Origin: an uncultured Lachnospira sp.
GTDB taxonomy: Bacteria; Bacillota; Clostridia; Lachnospirales; Lachnospiraceae
NCBI GenBank assembly: GCA_947169835.1
Contig: CAMVRH010000060.1
Location: 1-6,036 of the forward strand
Reading direction: 5' to 3'
Length of the DNA: 6,036 nt
In this document: positions 1 through 6,036 of the stretch, piece by piece
How the letters are laid out: every line of letters begins with the position of its first letter
How positions within the stretch are numbered: position 1 is the stretch's first letter
The notes under the pieces: generated by a model
The model's input: the letters and a program-made list of their open reading frames with translations, nothing else
Database searches by the model: none
What the model was told of the DNA's origin: nothing
Position numbers and translations under genes: made by a program

Positions 1-4
1 TTTT

Positions 5-22
5 CCAGACCACTTATTTTTT
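5..22. terminator. Possible half of a terminator hairpin cut by the left edge
   Basis: CCAGACCAC (5-13) is followed by a T-rich run (TTATTTTTT, 14-22), directly after the stop of the minus-strand gene. A G/C-richer arm followed by T residues is what the 3' half of a rho-independent terminator looks like on the plus strand. Read on the minus strand it would be an A-tract plus 5' arm of a bidirectional terminator. The matching arm would lie outside the window, so this is only suggestive. Confidence 0.25.
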
Positions 23-24
23 GT

Positions 25-3000
25 TTATTCATTTAATCTCTTATTTGCCGTAGCAAGCATTAACTTGATTCTATTAAGTTGGTTAACTTCTGAAGCACCA
101 GGGTCATAATCCACAGCCACAATGTTTGCTTCAGGGTTTAGTGCTCGAATTCGTTTGATAACACCCTTACCAACCACGTGGTTAGGTAGACACGCAAATG
201 GCTGTGTACAAACGATGTTTGGAACACCGTCATGAATCAAGTGAAGCATCTCACCTGTTAGGAACCATCCTTCACCAGTCTGGTTACCAACCGACACAAT
301 CTCTTGAGCCATCTTACTCATCTCCCAAATATCAGAAGTAGGAGTGAAGTGTTTACTCTTGATAAGTGCTTTCTTGGCAGTACCTCTCATCCATTCAACT
401 GCTTTAATAGCAAGGTTATTGATTAGCACACCTTTCTTATTAAAACCAAGTTTTTCAAACTTGTATTTAGCATTTCTAAATCCATACAAGAAGAAGTCTA
501 CTAAGTCAGGCATTACAGCCTCAGCGCCTTCCTCTTCTAGTAGTTTAACCAAGTCGTTGTTAGCAGTAGGAGAGAACTTAACCAAAATCTCACCAACAAT
601 ACCAACTCTAGGTTTCTTAATATCTTTAACAGGGATAGCGTCAAACTCTTCAACAATCTTTTTCATATTCTTTCTGAAACGTCTGATGCCAAACTTGTTA
701 TCAGAAAGTTCTTTGATGATTTTTTCTTCCCATTTCTTGTGAAGAGCATCAGTCTCGCCTTTGTTTACCTCGTAAGGTCTTGTTCTATAAACTACACGCA
801 TAAATAAGTCGCCATATAAACCAGCTTGAAGAACTTTAACACCAAACTTAGGAGTAATCTTAAATCCGCTGTTTTTCTCTAGACCTTGAAGGTTAAGTGA
901 GATAACAGGAATCTGTTCCATGCCAGCCTTCTCCAAAGCACGTCTTATAAATCCAATGTAGTTAGTAGCTCTACATCCACCACCAGTCTGAGTGATGATA
1001 AGAGCAGTTTTATCTAAATCATATTTACCTGATTGCAAAGCTTCCATCATCTGACCGACAACGATAAGAGATGGATAACATGCATCGTTATTTACATACT
1101 TAAGTCCCATATCAATACATGAGCGCTCACTATCTAATACTTCTAAGTTGTAACCACATGAATTGATAGCTGCCTCTAACATACCGAAGTGGATAGGACT
1201 CATCTGAGGACAAAGGATAGTGTATTTGTCGTCAAACATTTCCTTAGTAAACTCAACCTTTTCGATAGCAGAAGACTTAATAAATCTTTGGTAGTTAAGT
1301 TCGCTACGCTCGCGAATAGCAGCTAACAATGAACGAACTCTGATTCTTGCTGCACCAAGGTTATTAACCTCATCTATCTTTAGAACTGTATAAACTTTAT
1401 CTGAACCTGTCAAAATATCGCTTACACAGTCTGTAGTAACCGCATCCAAACCGCAGCCAAAGGAGAAGAGCTGAATTAAATCTAAATCTTCTCGTTTCTT
1501 AACTACGTCAGCAGCTTTATATAGTCTAGAGTGATACATCCATTGGTCTGAAACGATAAGAGGTCTTTCAACTTCACCTAGGTGAGCAACTGAGTCCTCA
1601 GTTAATACTGCAAGACCGTATGAATTAATCATCTCTGGAATACCATGGTTGATTTCTGGATCCACGTGATATGGACGACCAGCCAATACAATACCGTGAA
1701 GATTGTTCTTCTCGATATATCTAAGAGTTTCTTCACCCTTACGCATCATATCTTGTCTAGAGTCAATTAGTTCAGCCCAACCTTTTTCTACGGCCTTCTT
1801 AATTTCATCTGCGTCAATACCGAAGTCAGTAGTAAAGATATCAACCAAACGCTCTGATAAAACTTCCTGGTTAGAGAAAGCCATAAATGCGTTTAGGAAG
1901 TTGATGTCAGGGTTTTCTAATTCCTCTACGTTATTCTTAATATTCTCAGCATAAGATGTAACCATTGGACAGTTGTAGTGGTTGTTAGCGTCCGGTGTCT
2001 CGTCACGCTCGTATGGAATACAAGGGTAGAAGATAAACTTACATCCCTCGTCCAGTAACCACTTAATATGTCCATGTGTTAACTTAGCTGGATAACATTC
2101 AGATTCACTTGGGATTGATTCAATACCAAGTTCGTAAATCTTGTGTGAAGACTCTGGAGAAAGCTTAACGCTAAATCCGAGTTCTTTGAAGAAGACTGCC
2201 CAGAATGGGAAGTTCTCATACATATTCAAAACTCTAGGAATTCCAACTACACCGCGTGGAGCAGTTTCTGGATCTAGAGGTTCATAGTCAAACATTCTGT
2301 GGAACTTATACTCAAACAAGTTTGGAATCTGTTCCTTATTTTTGACACCGCCAATACCTTTCTCGCATCGGTTACCACTGATGAATTTACGTCCATCAGA
2401 GAACATATTGATTGTAAGTAGACATGAGTTTGTACATCCCTTACATCTTGTCATTGAAGTCTTGTAAGAAAACTCATTAATCTGATCAATAGAAAGCATA
2501 GTAGTTTCCTGACCGTCATATCTTTCTCTTGCAATCAAGGCTGCGCCAAAGGCACCCATAATACCAGCAATGTCTGGACGAATAGCTTGTGTACCAGCTA
2601 TCTTCTCAAAACTTCTTAAGACAGCGTCGTTGTAGAAAGTACCACCTTGTACCACAATCTTATCACCCAAGTCAGAAGCATCTGAAATCTTGATAACTTT
2701 ATACAAAGCATTCTTTATAACTGAGTAAGCAAGACCTGAAGAAATATCAGCGACAGTAGCGCCTTCTTTCTGAGCCTGCTTAACGTTTGAATTCATAAAC
2801 ACTGTACATCTTGTTCCAAGGTCTGTTGGGTTTGGAGCAAACAATGCTTCTTTGGCGAAGTCCTCTACAGAATAACTTAGAGAGTTCGCGAAAGTCTCGA
2901 TAAATGAACCACAACCAGAAGAACAAGCCTCATTAAGCTGAACTGAGTCGATAGTTTTATTCTTGATCTTGATGCACTTCATATCCTGTCCACCAATATC

Positions 3001-4260
3001 CAAGATACAATCTACGTCCGGTTCAAAGAAAGCAGCTGCATAGTAGTGAGCAACAGTTTCAACCTCTCCCTCATCTAGAAGAAGAGCAGCCTTAATCAAA
3101 GCTTCACCGTAACCAGTTGAACAACTACGTACAATCTCAGCGCCCTCTGGCAATATCTTATAAATATCTTTAATAGCGTTAATTATTGTTTGAAGAGGGT
3201 TACCTTCATTGCTTGAATAGAATGAGTAAAGAAGTGTACCATCTTCAGCCACAACAGCGGCCTTTGTAGTAGTAGAACCAGAGTCGATTCCAAGGAAACA
3301 TTTGCCCTTATATGAAGCAAGGTCACCCTTTTTAACGTTGGCTTTCTCATGACGAGTCTTGAACTCTTCATACTGTTCCTTAGAGTCAAATAAAGGATCC
3401 ATACGTTTGATTTCCATAGACATCTGGATACCTTCAGACAACTGCTTGTAAAGCTCTCCAATATCTACAGCCACGTCATCTTTATGATTCATAGCAGCAC
3501 CAGTAGCGGCAAACAAGTGTGAGTGCTCTGGAGCCACAATATGTTCATCGTCTAAGTTAAGTGTTCTAATAAATGCATTTTTAAGTTCAGGTAGGAAGTG
3601 AAGTGGGCCACCGAGGAATGCAACAGTACCTCTAATTGGTTTACCACAAGCCAAACCTGAAATAGTCTGATTAACTACCGCCTGGAAAATAGAAGCAGCT
3701 AAGTCTTCCTTTGTCGCACCCTCGTTAATCAAAGGCTGAATGTCAGTCTTAGCAAACACACCACATCTAGCAGCGATAGCATATATTGATTTGTAATTCT
3801 TTGCATAATCATTAAGACCTGATGCATCAGTCTGAAGCAAAGATGCCATCTGGTCAATAAAAGAACCTGTACCACCGGCACAGATACCATTCATTCTCTG
3901 TTCAACGCCGTTTGTGAAGTAGATGATTTTTGCATCCTCACCACCTAGCTCGATAGCTACGTCAGTTTGTGGTGCATAATCTTCCAAAGCAGTAGAAACA
4001 GCTACCACCTCTTGCACAAAAGGCACATTTAAATGCTCTGACAAAGCAAGTCCACCTGAACCAGTAATCATAGGAGAGAGTGTAACTTCACCCAACTTTT
4101 CCTTAGCATCCTTTAAAAGCTCCGCCAAAGTCTCCTGGATATTAGCAAAGTGTCTCTTATAGTCAGAGAATAATATTTCGTTGTTTTCATCAAGAATTGC
4201 AATTTTTACAGTAGTAGAACCGATATCAATTCCTAAACTGTAAGTCTTATTATTGCCCAT
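25..4260 (-). CDS. Giant 2-hydroxyacyl-CoA dehydratase activator fusion: two BcrA/BadF ATPase modules plus DUF2229/dehydratase-like half
   Basis: Predicted cytoplasmic, oxygen-sensitive iron-sulfur ATPase of about 1411 residues. Numbering is from the ATG at 4260. ATPase module 1 (about 8-260) has the ASKHA phosphate loop GIDIGSTT (10-17), ELGGEDAK (104-111), Cys127 in ICAGGTGSF and Cys166 in RCGVF. Module 2 (about 322-580) repeats this with GIDSGSTT (324-331), DIGGQDMK (421-428), Cys446 in [10 protein letters not shown] and Cys485 in TRCTVF. A C-x2-C-x3-C motif (606, 609, 613) plus Cys632 follows. The DUF2229-type region begins at about 670, with ESECYPAK (719-726), FYPCIPYE near 744 and NCPMVTSY near 763. 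The C-terminal half (about 860-1411) has [13 protein letters not shown] (933-945), NDACYPS, GGGCR and CTQPFAC. In characterised relatives (HgdC), the homodimeric ATPase uses ATP to push one low-potential electron into a dehydratase or double-cubane-cluster protein; here activator and acceptor-like parts are one chain. The true reaction is unknown, and no partner genes adjoin. The gene is intact, with TAA at 25-27. Family assignment is firm; substrate is not. Confidence 0.93.
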   Translation of the reverse strand: MGNNKTYSLGIDIGSTTVKIAILDENNEILFSDYKRHFANIQETLAELLKDAKEKLGEVTLSPMITGSGGLALSEHLNVPFVQEVVAVSTALEDYAPQTDVAIELGGEDAKIIYFTNGVEQRMNGICAGGTGSFIDQMASLLQTDASGLNDYAKNYKSIYAIAARCGVFAKTDIQPLINEGATKEDLAASIFQAVVNQTISGLACGKPIRGTVAFLGGPLHFLPELKNAFIRTLNLDDEHIVAPEHSHLFAATGAAMNHKDDVAVDIGELYKQLSEGIQMSMEIKRMDPLFDSKEQYEEFKTRHEKANVKKGDLASYKGKCFLGIDSGSTTTKAAVVAEDGTLLYSFYSSNEGNPLQTIINAIKDIYKILPEGAEIVRSCSTGYGEALIKAALLLDEGEVETVAHYYAAAFFEPDVDCILDIGGQDMKCIKIKNKTIDSVQLNEACSSGCGSFIETFANSLSYSVEDFAKEALFAPNPTDLGTRCTVFMNSNVKQAQKEGATVADISSGLAYSVIKNALYKVIKISDASDLGDKIVVQGGTFYNDAVLRSFEKIAGTQAIRPDIAGIMGAFGAALIARERYDGQETTMLSIDQINEFSYKTSMTRCKGCTNSCLLTINMFSDGRKFISGNRCEKGIGGVKNKEQIPNLFEYKFHRMFDYEPLDPETAPRGVVGIPRVLNMYENFPFWAVFFKELGFSVKLSPESSHKIYELGIESIPSESECYPAKLTHGHIKWLLDEGCKFIFYPCIPYERDETPDANNHYNCPMVTSYAENIKNNVEELENPDINFLNAFMAFSNQEVLSERLVDIFTTDFGIDADEIKKAVEKGWAELIDSRQDMMRKGEETLRYIEKNNLHGIVLAGRPYHVDPEINHGIPEMINSYGLAVLTEDSVAHLGEVERPLIVSDQWMYHSRLYKAADVVKKREDLDLIQLFSFGCGLDAVTTDCVSDILTGSDKVYTVLKIDEVNNLGAARIRVRSLLAAIRERSELNYQRFIKSSAIEKVEFTKEMFDDKYTILCPQMSPIHFGMLEAAINSCGYNLEVLDSERSCIDMGLKYVNNDACYPSLIVVGQMMEALQSGKYDLDKTALIITQTGGGCRATNYIGFIRRALEKAGMEQIPVISLNLQGLEKNSGFKITPKFGVKVLQAGLYGDLFMRVVYRTRPYEVNKGETDALHKKWEEKIIKELSDNKFGIRRFRKNMKKIVEEFDAIPVKDIKKPRVGIVGEILVKFSPTANNDLVKLLEEEGAEAVMPDLVDFFLYGFRNAKYKFEKLGFNKKGVLINNLAIKAVEWMRGTAKKALIKSKHFTPTSDIWEMSKMAQEIVSVGNQTGEGWFLTGEMLHLIHDGVPNIVCTQPFACLPNHVVGKGVIKRIRALNPEANIVAVDYDPGASEVNQLNRIKLMLATANKRLNE

Positions 4261-4266
4261 ACTTTT

Positions 4267-4273
4267 CCCTCTC
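4267..4273 (-). promoter_or_regulatory. Ribosome binding site that decides the start of the large activator gene
   Basis: On the minus strand GAGAGGG lies six bases before the ATG at 4260-4258. The reading frame also opens at a TTG at 4275-4273, five codons earlier, but that TTG overlaps the Shine-Dalgarno sequence and has only T-rich sequence upstream. The ATG start is therefore preferred. It also places the two cluster cysteines of the first ATPase module at 127 and 166, the positions I recall for the Acidaminococcus HgdC activator. Confidence 0.8.
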
Positions 4274-4307
4274 AAAAACTATTTGATTTAGTGTCTAAAA
4301 CGATAAA

Positions 4308-4336
4308 ATTATAGTACAAAACCCCTTAAAATTCAA
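4308..4336 (-). promoter_or_regulatory. Sigma-A-type promoter for the large activator gene
   Basis: Reading the minus strand, a -35 box TTGAAT (4336-4331) is followed by exactly 17 bases and a perfect -10 box TATAAT (4313-4308). Transcription would start near 4301, leaving a leader of about 40 nt that contains the GAGAGGG ribosome binding site. No riboswitch-like fold or leader peptide is apparent in so short a leader. The spacing and box quality suggest strong basal expression unless a repressor acts. Confidence 0.75.
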
Positions 4337-4360
4337 CTACATTCATATAGTAAAAAGTTC

Positions 4361-4371
4361 GTTTGACAAAC
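4361..4371. repeat. Short perfect inverted repeat over the plus-strand -35 box
   Basis: GTTTG-A-CAAAC is a perfect palindrome with 5-bp arms and a single central base. It covers the whole TTGACA -35 box. Flanking A and T runs add partial symmetry (AAA at 4354-4356 against TTT at 4376-4378). It could be an operator half-pair, but a site this short may be chance in A/T-rich DNA, and it matches no regulator motif that I recognise. Confidence 0.3.
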
Positions 4372-4391
4372 CATTTTTAAGTCTTTATACT
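4363..4391 (+). promoter_or_regulatory. Sigma-A-type promoter for the rhomboid-like gene and malQ
   Basis: A consensus -35 box TTGACA (4363-4368) is separated by 17 bases from TATACT (4386-4391), one mismatch from the -10 consensus. The predicted start near 4398 gives a leader of about 25 nt before the ATG at 4424. It is the only good promoter seen ahead of the plus-strand pair, so it probably drives both genes. Its -35 box lies 26 bp from the -35 box of the divergent promoter, close enough that one regulator bound between them could affect both. Confidence 0.78.
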
Positions 4392-4408
4392 TTAATATGG
4401 TTTAATAT
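4391..4408 (+). repeat. Tandem TTTAATAT direct repeat at the predicted transcription start
   Basis: TTTAATAT occurs at 4391-4398 and again at 4401-4408, a 10-bp period of about one helical turn. Each copy is followed by a nearby ATGG. The repeat runs from the edge of the -10 box into the leader just before the ribosome binding site. It might be a paired protein-binding site or simple low-complexity sequence; the evidence does not decide. Confidence 0.3.
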
Positions 4409-4412
4409 ATAT

Positions 4413-4417
4413 GGAGG
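4413..4417 (+). promoter_or_regulatory. Ribosome binding site of the rhomboid-like gene
   Basis: GGAGG lies six bases before the ATG at 4424, an ideal Shine-Dalgarno match and distance. It fixes the start of the membrane protein and implies efficient translation. Confidence 0.85.
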
Positions 4418-4423
4418 ACTAAA

Positions 4424-5347
4424 ATGGCTTCAAAGTTTGAACAAAAATTTGGAAAATACGCTATCAAGAACCTAACAATATATCTCATTGGCGGATATGT
4501 TCTAGGTTATTTGATTTACTTTTTTAATAAAGATTTATATGCAATGTTAACATTTAATCCATACGCGATAGTACATGGACAAGTATGGAGAATAATAACA
4601 TGGGTTGTAACTATGCCAGAATCTTTAGGAATATTCACTATTATTATGTTGTTCCTATATTATTCACTTGGAAGAACGTTGGAGAGAACTTGGGGTTCAT
4701 ACAGATATAATGTTTATTTGTTCTCAGGATTCTTATTCACAATAGTAGGAGCATTTATTTTATACTTCATCTTACTATACTCAGGTATTCCTATTATGAA
4801 TCAAGGTGTAGCGCTAAGTGGTGATGCTAGAGCAGTGGCTCTTGGACAAATTATTGCTATGTATACTTCTACATACTATATTAATGCGTCCATCTTCTTA
4901 GCATTTGCAGCTACATATCCAGACCAGGAATTGCTTTTATACTTTATCATTCCTATCAAAATCAAATGGCTAGGTTTGGTATATGTAATATTTATGGGTA
5001 TAGAAGTCTTTACTACATTTAGAAGTCAGGGAATCATCTATGGAATCTTAGTTTTGGCGATGATTATATTCTCACTAATGAACTTCCTAGTTTATTTCTT
5101 CTTCACAAGAAAGAAGATGGGTATTGGTGGAGTTACATTTAAACAGAGAAAGAGAAAGACTCAGTACAAGCAAAAAGTAAGTCAAGCACAGGCTCACAAT
5201 AGATATAAGAACGGTGCTAGACATAAATGCGCGATTTGTGGAAGAACGGATTTAGATAATCCTAATCTTACATTTAGATTCTGCTCGAAATGTAGTGGAA
5301 ATAAAGAATACTGTGAAGATCATCTCTTCACACATGAACATAAATAA
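4424..5347 (+). CDS. Rhomboid-like membrane protein without a recognisable protease dyad, with C-terminal AN1-like zinc-binding tail
   Basis: A 307-residue integral membrane protein with no cleavable signal peptide. Likely membrane segments are about 14-34, 67-83, 97-120, 138-163, 169-197 and 203-227, preceded by a short charged N-terminus. Rhomboid-family landmarks are visible: GQVWRIITW (52-60) in the first loop, GRTLERTWGSYRY (83-95) after the second helix, and a P-x(10)-PIK pattern (Pro166 to IPIKIKW, 176-182) like that of bacterial rhomboids. The catalytic features are not: there is no GxSG (the nearest candidate is NAS, Ser156) and no His in the last helix (203-227). This favours a pseudoprotease. 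A Lys/Arg-rich stretch (229-267) leads to a cytoplasmic-looking tail with Cys269, Cys272, Cys287, Cys290, Cys297, His300, His304 and His306. This resembles binuclear AN1/treble-clef zinc fingers. The malQ gene follows 11 bp downstream. The function is unknown; membrane-protein binding or quality control is only a guess. The reading frame is secure, the family assignment moderate. Confidence 0.85.
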   Translation: MASKFEQKFGKYAIKNLTIYLIGGYVLGYLIYFFNKDLYAMLTFNPYAIVHGQVWRIITWVVTMPESLGIFTIIMLFLYYSLGRTLERTWGSYRYNVYLFSGFLFTIVGAFILYFILLYSGIPIMNQGVALSGDARAVALGQIIAMYTSTYYINASIFLAFAATYPDQELLLYFIIPIKIKWLGLVYVIFMGIEVFTTFRSQGIIYGILVLAMIIFSLMNFLVYFFFTRKKMGIGGVTFKQRKRKTQYKQKVSQAQAHNRYKNGARHKCAICGRTDLDNPNLTFRFCSKCSGNKEYCEDHLFTHEHK

Positions 5348-5348
5348 G

Positions 5349-5353
5349 AAGGA
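5349..5353 (+). promoter_or_regulatory. Ribosome binding site of malQ
   Basis: AAGGA lies five bases before the ATG at 5359 and just after the TAA of the upstream gene (5345-5347). With only 11 bp between genes there is no room for a promoter or terminator, so malQ should be translated from the shared message. Confidence 0.7.
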
Positions 5354-5358
5354 ACAAT

Positions 5359-6036
5359 ATGGCACAGAGTGAATTTAAAAGATCAGCAGGAATATTGATG
5401 CCAATCAGTAGCTTACCATCACCATATGGTATAGGTACTTTTGGTAGCAAAGCATATGAGTTTGTAGATCACCTAGAAGCAGCGGGTCAAAAGTATTGGC
5501 AAGTTTTGCCGCTCGGACCAACTAGCTACGGTGATAGTCCATATGCGTCTTTTTCTGCGTTCGCAGGAAATCCATATTTTATTGATTTGGATTTCTTAAT
5601 AGAAGAAGGACTAATCACAAAGGACTTTGTCGAGAGCTTCAAATGGAATTTAGAAGACCAATTTGTGGACTACGGACTACTATTTGAAAATCGCTATCAA
5701 GTACTAAGAGAGGCGTTTGCTAACAGCGACCATGCTAAGACTGAAGAGTTCAAAACATTTGTAAAGGAAAACGATTGGCTAGAAGACTATGCATTGTACC
5801 GTGCATGTAAAACGCACTTTGAGCATCAGTCATGGCAAGAGTGGCCAAAGGATATAAAGTCTAGAAAGAAAGAAGCGCTCGCTAAATATAAGAAAAAATT
5901 AAAGAAGGACATGGATTTTTACAAGTTCCTTCAGTTTAAATTCTTTGAGCAGTGGTATGCATTAAAAGAGTATGCCAACGACAAAGGAATAGAAATTATT
6001 GGAGATATTCCAGTATATGTAGCTATGGACTCTGCT
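5359..6036 (+). CDS. malQ: 4-alpha-glucanotransferase (amylomaltase, GH77), 5' part only
   Basis: The first 226 residues of a GH77 disproportionating enzyme; family members are usually about 500 residues, so over half lies beyond the right edge. The enzyme moves alpha-1,4-glucan segments between maltodextrins and releases glucose, acting in the cytoplasm in maltose and glycogen breakdown. Diagnostic sequence includes RSAGILMPISSLPSPYGIG (8-26), the conserved WQVLPLGPT (47-55), GDSPYASFSAFAGNPYFIDL (58-77) and EIIGDIPVYVAMDSA (212-226), where the family continues toward a D/E-x-W motif. The catalytic Asp, Glu and Asp of the GH77 barrel are expected downstream and cannot be checked. The ATG at 5359 is supported by AAGGA and by the usual distance to RSAG(I/V)L. 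The frame is open to the end of the window with no interruption. It is probably co-transcribed with the rhomboid-like gene, and its own 3' neighbours are unseen. Confidence 0.95.
   Translation, partial: MAQSEFKRSAGILMPISSLPSPYGIGTFGSKAYEFVDHLEAAGQKYWQVLPLGPTSYGDSPYASFSAFAGNPYFIDLDFLIEEGLITKDFVESFKWNLEDQFVDYGLLFENRYQVLREAFANSDHAKTEEFKTFVKENDWLEDYALYRACKTHFEHQSWQEWPKDIKSRKKEALAKYKKKLKKDMDFYKFLQFKFFEQWYALKEYANDKGIEIIGDIPVYVAMDSA

Noticed and set aside
344..742. Plus-strand open frame of 132 codons
   Set aside because: It lies wholly inside the large minus-strand gene, has a Leu/Ser-rich composition typical of antisense frames, and shows no family motif.
1703..1954. Plus-strand open frame of 83 codons
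   Set aside because: It is antisense to the strongly conserved DUF2229/dehydratase-like region and its translation is low-complexity Ser/Leu/Ile with no recognisable domain.
3183..3461. Minus-strand open frame of 92 codons in another frame
   Set aside because: It overlaps the start of the second ATPase module, whose frame carries the real motifs (GIDSGSTT). The alternative product has no recognisable domain.
25..4260. Benzoyl-CoA reductase or (R)-2-hydroxyglutaryl-CoA dehydratase activity
   Set aside because: The ATPase modules are related to those activators, but the fused layout and lack of the pathway's other genes do not support either substrate.
4258..4275. TTG start five codons upstream for the large gene
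   Set aside because: The TTG overlaps the Shine-Dalgarno sequence used by the ATG at 4260 and has no ribosome binding site of its own.
4261..4423. Riboswitch, small RNA, or CcpA (cre) site in the intergenic region
   Set aside because: The two leaders are about 40 and 25 nt, too short for a known riboswitch. The nearest cre-like stretch around 4294-4308 (AAAACGATAAAA) does not fit the spacing of the conserved TG and CG positions.
4424..5347. Active rhomboid protease annotation
   Set aside because: Homology searches may give this name, but neither the GxSG serine motif nor a final-helix histidine is visible, so I call it rhomboid-like without claiming protease activity.

Overview
The window looks like ordinary chromosome from a low-GC, strictly anaerobic Firmicute. 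Lachnospiraceae or a close clostridial group is my best guess. The reasons are A/T-rich intergenic DNA, strong GGAGG-type ribosome binding sites, textbook sigma-A promoters, and a giant 2-hydroxyacyl-CoA dehydratase-activator fusion of a kind I associate with anaerobic clostridia. This is inference from gene content, since no rRNA or other marker is present.

Layout. Positions 25-4260 (minus strand) hold one very large gene. It encodes about 1411 residues with two tandem BcrA/BadF-type ASKHA ATPase (activase) modules, a cysteine-rich linker, and a long C-terminal half of the DUF2229 / 2-hydroxyacyl-CoA dehydratase-like type. Positions 4261-4423 are a 163-bp divergent intergenic region. It carries two good promoters placed back to back, one for each direction, both with 17-bp spacers. 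Positions 4424-5347 (plus strand) encode a six-helix rhomboid-like membrane protein that appears to lack the protease dyad and ends in a Cys/His-rich zinc-finger-like tail. Eleven bases later, at 5359, the start of malQ (4-alpha-glucanotransferase, GH77) runs off the right edge. The rhomboid-like gene and malQ very probably form one transcription unit.

How the genes work together. The large minus-strand protein should be a cytoplasmic, oxygen-sensitive, ATP-driven electron-transfer protein with its own reductase-like partner domain. Its substrate cannot be read from the window, because no CoA-transferase, separate dehydratase subunits or electron-transfer flavoprotein genes are next to it. 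The plus-strand pair joins a membrane protein of unknown role to glycogen/maltodextrin metabolism, and I see no biochemical link between them beyond co-transcription.

The points most worth a second look are the matching cysteine geometry of the two ATPase modules, which suggests a one-chain version of the usual homodimeric activator, and the rhomboid-like pseudoprotease fused to an AN1/treble-clef-like tail. I see no mobile element, CRISPR array, tRNA, rRNA or riboswitch, and no convincing evidence of a wholly new multi-gene system.
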